Positions 1 through 6,229 of a DNA stretch of 8,227 nt are shown piece by piece. The translations under genes were made by a program, and so were the position numbers. Source of the stretch: Chloroflexota bacterium (GTDB lineage Bacteria; Chloroflexota; Anaerolineae; Anaerolineales; UBA4823); the NCBI GenBank assembly GCA_030613705.1, contig JAUWLJ010000079.1, positions 1 through 8,227 on the forward strand. Direction: 5' to 3'. The notes below the pieces were generated by a model. The model did no database searches and was not told the DNA's origin. It saw nothing but the letters and a program-made list of their open reading frames with translations. Every line of letters begins with the position of its first letter. The first letter of the stretch is position 1.

Positions 1-768
1 CAGGTTCTTGAGCTTTTGAGCCAGGGTGCCACCGCCTCCGAGATCATCGAATTGGTCAGCGACGAGGATTATGATCAAAATAACTTTATTCGCCAATATG
101 GCGTGGTCACATTGAAGGATGGGGAAATCCAGGCAGCGGGCTTTACCGGTCTGGAAAACAATGATTGGGCGGGTGATCGACAAGATGAAAATTACGCTGT
201 TAGCGCGCAGGGAAATACCTTGGAAGGCGAAGCAGTGATTTCCGACGCGCTATCGGCATTTATTTCGCAAGATCTAGGTCCACTTCAACTTCCTGACCGA
301 TTAATCCGTGCTCTCGAAGCAGCCTCCGCTGCCGGTGGTGACCTGCGCTGCAACCGAGGAGATGTAGAACAAACTGCCCAAGCAGCCTTCATCGCAGTTT
401 CACAAGCCGGACAGCCAGCTTTTTCCACAAGCATTGGCTCTGATCCATCCTCTGATGATCCTGATATACCCTGGTTGTTTATCTCAATCATCGAACCAAA
501 AGGCGGCCCCAATCCACTAGTCGAATTACGCCGCCAATATGATACCTGGCGTTCGAATAACTTACCCCCATGCGAGAAATGCAATTTGGTTTCGATCCCA
601 GTTCCACCAGGCGGTGGGCCAAGACCCTTATCGAAAGCCATGCTCAATTTCGTCAATCGTATCGGATTGACGGTTGCCATCGCTTTCATCTGCACCATTG
701 GGATCGTAGTTATCTTGTCCTCGTTCGTTTTCATTCGCAGGCGAATAAAAAAACCTAAGGCTCAATAA
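1..768 (+). CDS. DUF1028 family protein with C-terminal membrane anchor (5' partial)
   Basis: The frame is open from base 1, so the N-terminus lies outside the window; 255 codons precede the TAA. DUF1028 is a family of unknown function thought to have an Ntn-hydrolase-like fold. Family-typical pieces seen, in codons counted from base 1: RQYGVV near 32-36, GFTG at 47-50, WAG at 56-58, QGN at 70-72, and GGDLRCN at 112-118, followed by an AAFIAV strand. After a C-terminal domain with a CEKC pair and a Pro/Gly-rich linker comes one hydrophobic helix (about codons 220-245, VAIAFICTIGIVVILSSFVF) and a basic tail RRRIKKPK. The charge pattern predicts the tail in the cytoplasm and the DUF1028 domain outside. 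An upstream signal peptide is expected but not visible. The GNAT gene follows after 27 nt in the same frame. The family call is fairly sure; the biochemical role is unknown. Confidence 0.8.
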   Translation, partial: QVLELLSQGATASEIIELVSDEDYDQNNFIRQYGVVTLKDGEIQAAGFTGLENNDWAGDRQDENYAVSAQGNTLEGEAVISDALSAFISQDLGPLQLPDRLIRALEAASAAGGDLRCNRGDVEQTAQAAFIAVSQAGQPAFSTSIGSDPSSDDPDIPWLFISIIEPKGGPNPLVELRRQYDTWRSNNLPPCEKCNLVSIPVPPGGGPRPLSKAMLNFVNRIGLTVAIAFICTIGIVVILSSFVFIRRRIKKPKAQ

Positions 769-795
769 ACTAAGAATAAATTTACTGCATTTGAT

Positions 796-1230
796 ATGGG
801 CGCTATCCGCATAGCAAACATCCATGATTTCGACAAGATCATTGCCCTTGATCATATCGCTCAAGCAGATCAATCGCGCGTCGCTTTCATTCAGGATGCA
901 ATCGCTAAGGGAAATTGTTTTATCGGCCAAGTAGATTCAAAAATCATTGGCTATGGGGTTTTAGAATACTCTTTTTACTCCTATGGTTTTATCGCCATGC
1001 TGTACATCCATCCAGCCAACCGGCGACAAGGTTATGGCGAAATTCTGATGGTACATATGGAGAAAGCCTGCCGAACATGCAAGCTATTTACCTCCACCAA
1101 CAAGTCTAATAAACCCATGCAGGCTCTATTGGAGAAACTTGGGTTTACACTCTCTGGGCAAATTGAAAATCTTGACCCTGGTGATCCCGAGTTAGTTTAC
1201 TTTAAATCACCAAGTCTCCAATCTAGATGA
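796..1230 (+). CDS. GNAT family N-acetyltransferase
   Basis: A 144-residue protein, the usual length for a single-domain GNAT that transfers acetyl from acetyl-CoA to an amine. The acetyl-CoA pyrophosphate-binding motif A is clear: strand YGFIAMLYIHP (63-73) followed by RRQGYG (76-81), matching Q/RxxGxG/A, then helix EILMVHMEKA. A C-terminal FTSTNKSNKPMQALLEKLGF segment (98-117) is the usual motif B region, where N and the KLGF turn are typical. The substrate cannot be read from sequence. ATG at 796 is the only plausible start: the in-frame TAA of the upstream DUF1028 gene (766-768) blocks extension and no alternative start lies between. No good Shine-Dalgarno is present, so translation may depend on coupling to the upstream gene. 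Its stop faces the convergent selenoprotein gene 7 nt away. Confidence 0.88.
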   Translation: MGAIRIANIHDFDKIIALDHIAQADQSRVAFIQDAIAKGNCFIGQVDSKIIGYGVLEYSFYSYGFIAMLYIHPANRRQGYGEILMVHMEKACRTCKLFTSTNKSNKPMQALLEKLGFTLSGQIENLDPGDPELVYFKSPSLQSR

Positions 1231-1237
1231 AGAAGTT

Positions 1238-2230
1238 TCAGCTCGCGAGCAAGTTTATTTCCCGATCTAGGTATTCGTAATTCCCCAGCTCTACCCAGGT
1301 ATTTCCTTCAGATGCATTCTCCAGCAGGTCAAGACCGATCTTCAGGTATTTGAGTTGTGTAGATACATCATGTGGTCTGCCCAGCGTCTTACCTAACAGC
1401 TCTGGAGTGATCACCAATCGAGGGATGGACATTGGAACCATGCGGCTCTTAAATGCTCGGATGCCAAATGTGATAGTCGGGATTCCTGCTGACTCGAATG
1501 TGCGTGCAATATGTCCCACGGACAAATGACATACCGGTCAGACTGGAACCAGGATCATTCCGTCCACACCTTGCGCTTTCAGCATTTCCGCCCACTGCGG
1601 GGCAATATCGTTTACCAGGGATCTTTGAGCGCAAGCCCCCACAAAAGAATATGCATTTCCCAATGCCTGGCCAATTAATCCACCCTGCTGCAGCTCCCCG
1701 ATCCTATCAATAGGTAGAACCACATTATAGTCATCCAGAGCTGCACGTAGATCATATCCTCCATGCCGAACCCTCAGTTTCTCCCTTGGTAATTCCGCCG
1801 GAATGACAGATAGCACTGGGTCTGCCTTGAGGAATTCCGAGATACGAGACTGTGCCTCTTCCAGGCTCATTTCTTTTACCCCGAATGGTTCTGGGTCGTC
1901 GCCTGCAACAAAGTGACCGCTGGTCGTTAGCAAGCCAATTCTTGATTCGGAAAGTGGCTTACTCAGCGCTGTGACCGGTGCATCATCGTATTTCCATCGG
2001 GATTTTCCGCTATATGCCCTCACCTGCCATTGATAAATATGACTGATCGCTTGATCAATCCGTCCATCATTACTGGCATCTCCCAATTTCCACAGCAGTT
2101 CCTGGAAAAACTCACCCGCCTCGATATCAGAGAGAGCTTTAAGGAATTTAAAATTCATATCCGTACGCGATCCGTAAGAAAAGGAGTTTTTGAATTCTTC
2201 GAAAGTCTCAGGAGTAAGTTGGTCAGTCAT
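1238..2230 (-). CDS. PrdB/GrdB-like selenoprotein with UGA-encoded selenocysteine (UPVC motif)
   Basis: Read through one in-frame UGA, this is a 330-residue protein of the glycine/sarcosine/betaine reductase selenoprotein B family, related to D-proline reductase PrdB. Those enzymes use a selenol to attack their substrate in reductive cleavage. Family features seen: SRIGLLTTSGHF (96-107), DPVLSVIP (137-144), RHGGYD (155-160), DDYNVVLPIDRIGEL (166-180), GNAYSFVG (191-198), then GVDGMILVPV-Sec231-P-V-C234-H and GIPT (249-252). Frame, spacing and homology continue unbroken across the UGA, and homologs, as I recall them, have CPVCH there. The start at 2230 is chosen because GGAGG lies 6 nt upstream; an ATG at 2260 has no such site. 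The real stop is also UGA (1240-1238), with UAG four codons later. No partner subunit (PrdA, GrdA, GrdC/D, thioredoxin) is adjacent, so the substrate is unknown. The alternative is a pseudogene with a nonsense mutation, which is less likely given the site and hairpin. Confidence 0.87.
1509..1527 (-). promoter_or_regulatory. Putative bacterial SECIS hairpin
   Basis: Directly downstream of the UGA on the minus strand, bases +11 to +18 (AUUUGUCC) pair with +22 to +29 (GGACAUAU): eight positions with one internal U-U mismatch, closing a GUG loop at +19 to +21. Bacterial SECIS elements lie within the coding region, with the apical loop about 16-37 nt after the UGA and a G at or near the loop start. 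This hairpin satisfies both, and the mismatch gives the unpaired U often needed for SelB binding. A competing fold pairs GUAUGUC (+4 to +10) with GACAUAU (+23 to +29), leaving a 12-nt loop. That one fits the SECIS pattern less well. Inference from hand folding only. Confidence 0.68.
1538..1540 (-). other. In-frame UGA proposed to encode selenocysteine 231
   Basis: The complement of TCA at 1538-1540 is TGA, in frame between Val230 and Pro232. The following codons CCG GTA TGT CAT give P-V-C-H, so the residue is the first position of a UxxC redox motif. In this family the position is occupied by Sec or Cys and is catalytic. Translation continues for 99 more residues with family-like sequence (SVGHIARTFESAGIPT). 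Recoding needs SelA, SelB, SelC and SelD encoded elsewhere in the genome, which this window cannot show. Confidence 0.86.
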
Positions 2231-2275
2231 GGTTATCCTCCGGCGTAGAGTGACAATCAAGCGTTAATTTGGACA

Positions 2276-2281
2276 ATTATA
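2276..2281 (-). promoter_or_regulatory. Candidate -10 box of the selenoprotein gene
   Basis: The minus strand reads TATAAT at 2281-2276, 45 nt before the ATG at 2230. No convincing TTGACA-like -35 is visible (CATAAA at 17-nt spacing), so the box is supported mainly by its perfect match and position. Confidence 0.45.
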
Positions 2282-2583
2282 ACTGTACCCAGGTTATTTT
2301 TATGAGCTTTTGGATTTCCTTTAGGCAATTAAATTGAGAAGCTTCGGTCTTTAATTAATCGAGTACCAATAATTTTCAAGTAACATAGGGCTATAAATTT
2401 TTAATTATCCATTAGAAGTTTTTTCTCACATCTAAAATGAGGAATAATTGATGGTGTCTTACAAAGGGGATCAATACCTAGATTCATAGCAATGAAATAT
2501 TCGCATTTAACCTCCTATCACTCAGTCCACTCGAATGATAGAATCATATACCCAGATCCTTTTTGGTTAAAACAATCAGCGCG

Positions 2584-2589
2584 TATAAT
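2584..2589 (+). promoter_or_regulatory. Candidate -10 box of the LLM oxidoreductase gene
   Basis: TATAAT lies 27 nt before the ATG at 2617, with TTTTGG at 2561-2566 as a weak -35 at 17-nt spacing. Transcription would start near 2596 and give a very short leader containing GAGGA. The surrounding 12-mer GTATAATTTACC (2583-2594) is identical to the one in the pepF promoter. Confidence 0.55.
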
Positions 2590-2616
2590 TTACCATCCCA
2601 AATGAGGAATTTTGCA

Positions 2617-3465
2617 ATGAAATATGGCATTCACCTATTCGCTACTGAAGATTCGATCCAACCCGCAGAGTTTGCCAAGGCAGCAGAAGATAGAGGCTTT
2701 GAATCAGTCTGGTTTTCAGAGCACACGCATATTCCAGTGAACTTCTTAAATTCGGCTGGAGCAGAACGCAATTTGCCTGATTATTACTGGCAAACTTATG
2801 ATCCATTCATCGCCTCAACATTAGCTGCCGCAGCGACCAGAGCGATAAAGATTGGAACTGGGGTTTCACTGATTCTTGAGCATGATCCTATTACCCTTGC
2901 AAAGACGGTCGCTACAGTTGACCAGATCTCCTCCGGTCGTTTCATCTTCGGTGTTGGTGCGGGCTGGTTAGCTGAGGAAATGGAGAACCATGGGGTCAGC
3001 TACTCAACCCGCTATCGCCAGATCGATGATCAATTATCGGCGATGAAAGCGATCTGGACTGAAGGGGAAGCTGAATTTCGGGGTGAGTATGTTAATTTTA
3101 GTAAACTGAAAGCCTTTCCAAAACCTCTTCAATCCCCTTATCCACCCATAATTGGTGGGGGAGGCGCTGGTACAAAAAGCTTGGATTTCATTATCACACA
3201 TTGCGATGGATGGATGCCGATCCTTGGACTCCAGGACTGGCCTGAACTTAAAGCAGGTATTTCTGATATACACCAGCTGGCTCTGCAGGCTGGAAGAGAT
3301 CCTGAATCAATTGAGTTATCCATTTTTTGCTGGTCCCCTCCAGATAAAAGCGTAATTGAAGATATGGAGATGCAGGGGGTCGAAAAGATCATCTTATCCC
3401 TCGAAGCCAAAATTCGTGGGGAAGCTTTCCCATTGCTGGATAAATATGCGAAATTAGTAGAGTGA
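2617..3465 (+). CDS. LLM class flavin/F420-dependent oxidoreductase
   Basis: A 282-residue luciferase-like monooxygenase fold (TIM barrel). The pattern matches the probable F420-dependent subgroup: KYGIHLF at the start, FESVWFSEHTHIPV (28-41) carrying the barrel-end histidines, IGTGVSLILEHDPITLAKTVATVDQ (79-103) with the usual GT strand, SGRFIFGVGAGW (106-117), EEMENHG (120-126), and GGGGAG (180-185) in the phosphate-binding region. Members transfer hydride between F420 or FMN and varied organic substrates in the cytoplasm; the substrate here cannot be told. The start at 2617 is preferred over upstream in-frame starts such as TTG 2563, because GAGGA lies 8 nt before it and the family begins with this MKYG-like sequence; the -10 box would also fall inside the longer version. 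It is transcribed alone, divergent from the selenoprotein and 164 nt before pepF. Confidence 0.88.
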   Translation: MKYGIHLFATEDSIQPAEFAKAAEDRGFESVWFSEHTHIPVNFLNSAGAERNLPDYYWQTYDPFIASTLAAAATRAIKIGTGVSLILEHDPITLAKTVATVDQISSGRFIFGVGAGWLAEEMENHGVSYSTRYRQIDDQLSAMKAIWTEGEAEFRGEYVNFSKLKAFPKPLQSPYPPIIGGGGAGTKSLDFIITHCDGWMPILGLQDWPELKAGISDIHQLALQAGRDPESIELSIFCWSPPDKSVIEDMEMQGVEKIILSLEAKIRGEAFPLLDKYAKLVE

Positions 3466-3577
3466 ACAGCCATCAGATGCTTATACTCAACCATATATTT
3501 TCCAATCAGATAAGGATGATCAGCAGGATATGAATTAATTCGTATTAACCTGAAACCCGTTTTCCTGCACATTCATT

Positions 3578-3594
3578 CCGGTATAATTTACCGG
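3578..3594. promoter_or_regulatory. pepF promoter -10 box inside a perfect inverted repeat
   Basis: The sequence CCGGTATAATTTACCGG has 6-bp perfect arms (CCGGTA/TACCGG) around TAATT. It overlaps a consensus TATAAT at 3582-3587, 42 nt before the pepF ATG. An inverted repeat covering the -10 box is a usual place for a repressor operator. The -35 region (GTTTTC at 17-nt spacing) is weak. The promoter reading is fairly good; the operator reading is inference. Confidence 0.5.
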
Positions 3595-3629
3595 GAAAAA
3601 TCAATCAGAGCAACAGAAAAGGACACATA

Positions 3630-5450
3630 ATGGGAACCTCCAGCGAAAAACTCCCCCACTGGGATTTGAGCAATGTTTACCCGGGTCTAGATTCCCCAGA
3701 GTTCGAACAATCTTATGAAAATGTCACTTCCTTATTAGACGACTTGGATGAATATATCGAGCTTAATCAAATCTCTCGCTCGGATGCACAATTATCCGCT
3801 GCTGGACTTTCTCGGCTCAGCGAGAGGGTTACCGAGATGGTAGATCGCCTGAACACAATATTCAGTTTGGTCTATACACTGAACAACTATGTCAAATCCT
3901 ATACTTCAACTGATTCCTACAACACAGAAGCCATGCGCCTCTTCTCTCAGGTGCAGACTCAGATTGTACGCACCCAACAAGCCGAAATGGTATTTGCCAG
4001 CTGGCTGGGTGGGATCGGGAATAATCTCTCAGAGATCATCGAAACCAACTCCACTGCATCTGAACACGCTTTCTACCTTCAAGATTTCGCGGAGCGGAGC
4101 CAGTTCTTGATGAGCGCCTCCGAAGAATCCTTGGCGAGCGATCTTTCATTAAGCAGTTTGAGAGCCTGGGGTAATTTGCAGGGTACGATTACCTCACAAT
4201 TATCAGTAGATTTCAGATTGGATGGTGAGATCAAATCCTTGCCGCTGCCTGCCTTACAAAATGTCCGCCGCTATAATCCAGATTCAGCAGTGCGGCAGAG
4301 AGCATTCGAAGCTGAGATCAAAGCCTTGGAGAGCGTCCGTGAGCCGCTCGCCGCATGCATGAACGGAGTTAAGGGTTTCAATAACGTACTCAACCAGCGT
4401 CGAGGCCGGAAGGATGCCATCCACCCCTCGTTAGAGACATCTCGCATCGATCGCGCGACGCTTGAAGCCATGCTGAGTGCCATGCAATCCTCATTTCCAA
4501 CTTTCCGAAGATATTTAAAAGCAAAAGCCAGGCGTTTTAATAAAAAGTCTCTCCCCTGGTGGGATTTGTTTGCTCCAGTTGGAACATACAATAAAAAATA
4601 CAGCTGGTCAGAATCCCGGGACTTTATCCTCGGCAATTTCGGTTCCTTCTCCGGTGATCTGGCAGCTTTTGCCAGACACGCTTTTGATCAGAATTGGATG
4701 GATGCCGAACCCCGCAATGGAAAACGCGGTGGCGCTTTTTGTATGCGCATCCCCGATGTCGAAGAGTCGCGTGTCCTGTGCAATTTCGATGGCTCACTCG
4801 ATCAGGTTTCAACGATCGCTCACGAATTAGGCCACGCTTATCATATCGAATGTCAGAAAGGAAAGAAATACCTGCTGTATCAAACTCCCATGACCTTGGC
4901 GGAAACAGCCTCCATCTTTTGTGAGACGATCATTATGGGATCTGCATTAGAATCAGCCTCCAGCCCAGGTGAAGAGCTTGCCATATTGGAAACCATCCTG
5001 ATCGGGGATACCCAGGTGATAGTTGATATCTCTTCACGTTATATGTTCGAAAAAGAAGTATTTGAACGCAGGGAGAACGCTGATCTTTCAGCTGACGAAC
5101 TTTGCGAGATCATTTCTCAAGCCCAAAAAGCCACTTATGGAGAGGGTCTGGATGAGAACCATCTGCATCCTTACATGTGGGCCTGGAAACCGCATTACTA
5201 CCAGGAAAATATATCCTTCTATAATTATCCCTATGCCTTCGGTTTACTCTTCAGCACTGGGTTGTATGCCATGTACCAACAGCGCGGGGTGGAATTTGTG
5301 CCCCAACTGCAGGATTTGCTGGCCAGTACAGGTTTAGGAAGTGCAGCCGATCTCGCCTCCCGCTTTGATATCGATATCCGTTCTATCGATTTCTGGGAGG
5401 ACAGCCTGGAGGTGATTCGCCAGCGAATTGAACGCTACCTGGAGCTTTGA
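3630..5450 (+). CDS. pepF: Oligoendopeptidase F, M3B zinc metallopeptidase
   Basis: A 606-residue cytoplasmic metallopeptidase of the M3 family that cleaves short peptides; the length is standard for PepF. The N-terminal WDLSNVYPGLDSPEF (11-25) is the family opening, followed by a long helical region that narrows access to the active site. The catalytic core shows HELGH (398-402, zinc ligands H398 and H402, general base E399) and the third ligand E425 in LAETASIFCE. Downstream, the substrate-side segment has H522 in KPHYYQENISFYNYPYAFG, matching the conserved His/Tyr region of M3 enzymes. No signal peptide is present. The ATG at 3630 has AAAAGGA 6 nt upstream. It appears monocistronic, with its own promoter and a terminator at 5528-5567. 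A role in peptide recycling is family knowledge. All key residues are intact. Confidence 0.95.
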   Translation: MGTSSEKLPHWDLSNVYPGLDSPEFEQSYENVTSLLDDLDEYIELNQISRSDAQLSAAGLSRLSERVTEMVDRLNTIFSLVYTLNNYVKSYTSTDSYNTEAMRLFSQVQTQIVRTQQAEMVFASWLGGIGNNLSEIIETNSTASEHAFYLQDFAERSQFLMSASEESLASDLSLSSLRAWGNLQGTITSQLSVDFRLDGEIKSLPLPALQNVRRYNPDSAVRQRAFEAEIKALESVREPLAACMNGVKGFNNVLNQRRGRKDAIHPSLETSRIDRATLEAMLSAMQSSFPTFRRYLKAKARRFNKKSLPWWDLFAPVGTYNKKYSWSESRDFILGNFGSFSGDLAAFARHAFDQNWMDAEPRNGKRGGAFCMRIPDVEESRVLCNFDGSLDQVSTIAHELGHAYHIECQKGKKYLLYQTPMTLAETASIFCETIIMGSALESASSPGEELAILETILIGDTQVIVDISSRYMFEKEVFERRENADLSADELCEIISQAQKATYGEGLDENHLHPYMWAWKPHYYQENISFYNYPYAFGLLFSTGLYAMYQQRGVEFVPQLQDLLASTGLGSAADLASRFDIDIRSIDFWEDSLEVIRQRIERYLEL

Positions 5451-5527
5451 TATATCTATACGCATCCTCACTTCAATTTGAATTTCCTTATCCTGCTGAC
5501 AAATCCCGATCTACCTATCAAAATTCC

Positions 5528-5567
5528 TAAGACCACTCGAGATAGTGGACCAGGTGGTCTTAATTTT
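5528..5567 (+). terminator. Rho-independent terminator after pepF
   Basis: TAAGACCAC (5528-5536) pairs perfectly with GTGGTCTTA (5554-5562), nine base pairs around a 17-nt loop, followed at once by ATTTTT. It lies 77 nt after the pepF stop. An alternative inner pairing CCACT/AGTGG (5533-5537 with 5544-5548) exists. It could also reduce read-through from the convergent VOC gene, although that strand lacks an adjacent T-run. Confidence 0.75.
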
Positions 5568-5596
5568 TACCGATTCTAAGCTTCTTAGCCACTTTC

Positions 5597-5629
5597 TTTG
5601 AGTGCCAGATAGATATCTGTAAACTCAAA
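5597..5629 (-). terminator. Stem-loop directly after the VOC gene stop
   Basis: On the minus strand, bases immediately after the TAA stop form TTTGAGT (5629-5623) pairing with ACTCAAA (5603-5597). Inside lies a second perfect repeat CAGATA/TATCTG (5606-5611 with 5614-5619). There is no T-run after it, so it is at best an imperfect terminator or a 3'-end stabiliser. Confidence 0.35.
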
Positions 5630-6004
5630 TTAGAGCCCCCCTCCCTGTACTTCACTTAGTTCTACCTCGTAACCATTCGGATCGATTATATACACCGACC
5701 TGGATGATTCCCATTCAATCACCCCGTAAGGCATGCTGATCTTCAGGGTTTTGCATTTCTCAACAATTTCATCGAAGTTCTCGATATGGAATCCAATATG
5801 ATTGATCCCCTTCGTAAATATCAAGTCCGGGAGCTCGTAGAGGCACAACTTGATCGTTTCGTTGCCAATGATTTTTGACTGCTGGTCAGGTTGATCCTTC
5901 TTCAGTTCAAATCCAAAAAGGGTCGAATAAAAATCCACACTCTCTTCAAGATTCTTCACGTTCATATTCGCGTGGTCAATGGATAAAGCTTTCAAATATG
6001 ACAT
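5630..6004 (-). CDS. VOC family protein (glyoxalase/dioxygenase fold)
   Basis: A 124-residue single-module vicinal oxygen chelate protein; such proteins dimerise to form a metal site. Visible pattern: IDHANMNVKNLEESVDFY (9-26), the usual first beta strand and helix of the fold with H11 as a likely metal ligand; NHIGFHI (68-74) with H69; and YIIDPNGYEVEL (105-116) with E115. An H-H-E set is typical of metal-using members such as glyoxalase I and extradiol dioxygenases. The specific reaction cannot be assigned. Two adjacent ATGs (6007 and 6004) are possible. The second is preferred because a perfect AAGGAGGT site (6018-6011) lies only 3 nt before the first but 6 nt before the second. The very strong site suggests high translation. 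The gene is divergent from the hemolysin III gene. Confidence 0.87.
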   Translation of the reverse strand: MSYLKALSIDHANMNVKNLEESVDFYSTLFGFELKKDQPDQQSKIIGNETIKLCLYELPDLIFTKGINHIGFHIENFDEIVEKCKTLKISMPYGVIEWESSRSVYIIDPNGYEVELSEVQGGGL

Positions 6005-6143
6005 CACACCACCTCCTTGGATATTTCGTAATTGGTAGAAAGATCAGCTCAGTTTGAAGTTATTTTACTGCACTTGATTCAGCATTTAGACAACCAGAAC
6101 TTCAGTTTACCTGATCGCTCCTTGGCTGAATAGAAAATCGGGC

Positions 6144-6163
6144 TATGATAAACTCTTATCATA
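6144..6163. repeat. Perfect 8-bp inverted repeat in the VOC/hemolysin III divergent region
   Basis: TATGATAA and TTATCATA flank a 4-nt spacer (ACTC). It lies upstream of a TATAAT (6181-6186) that is the best -10 candidate for the hemolysin III gene, placing it over or next to the -35 region. It is a candidate operator for a dimeric regulator; the regulator is not identifiable here. Confidence 0.45.
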
Positions 6164-6180
6164 AATTCATACAACCCTTT

Positions 6181-6186
6181 TATAAT
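6181..6186 (+). promoter_or_regulatory. Candidate -10 box of the hemolysin III gene
   Basis: TATAAT lies 43 nt before the ATG at 6230. The -35 at 17-nt spacing (ATCATA) is poor and falls in the right arm of the inverted repeat at 6144-6163, which would fit a regulator-controlled promoter. Confidence 0.45.
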
Positions 6187-6229
6187 GAACTTTTTGTTGA
6201 GATTATCAGTATCGATACGGAGATGATTC

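Larger units (their letters stand above)
2231..2616. other. Divergent AT-rich intergenic region
   Basis: This 386-nt stretch separates the divergent selenoprotein and LLM oxidoreductase genes and must hold both promoters. It contains the two -10 candidates listed separately, a TTAATTAA palindrome near 2351, and a minute ORF of 12 codons (2451-2489) preceded by GAGGA. The 11-mer AAATGAGGAAT occurs at 2435-2445 and again at 2600-2610, where it carries the Shine-Dalgarno of the LLM gene. I saw no tRNA, riboswitch core, long inverted repeat or credible longer gene. Confidence 0.6.

Noticed and set aside
285..734. Minus-strand ORF of 149 codons
   Set aside because: Fully antisense to the DUF1028 gene, whose translation shows clear family motifs; no independent support.
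1538..2260. Truncated or frame-broken pseudogene interpretation of the PrdB-like gene
   Set aside because: The only disruption is one UGA at the catalytic position with family-like sequence continuing in the same frame, a UxxC motif and a fitting hairpin. No frameshift or other stop is present.
2451..2489. 12-codon ORF (MVSYKGDQYLDS) preceded by GAGGA
   Set aside because: It has a plausible ribosome binding site but is too short to judge, has no attenuator-like codon run and no adjacent hairpin with T-run.
2563..2616. N-terminal extension of the LLM oxidoreductase from TTG 2563
   Set aside because: The extension lacks family similarity, would contain the -10 box, and ATG 2617 has a good Shine-Dalgarno site at proper spacing.
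3138..3572. Minus-strand ORF of 144 codons
   Set aside because: Lies mostly antisense to the well-supported LLM oxidoreductase gene, has no recognisable domain and its composition looks like a shadow frame.
4271..4636. Minus-strand ORF of 121 codons inside pepF
   Set aside because: Antisense shadow of a complete peptidase gene; no domain or ribosome binding site.
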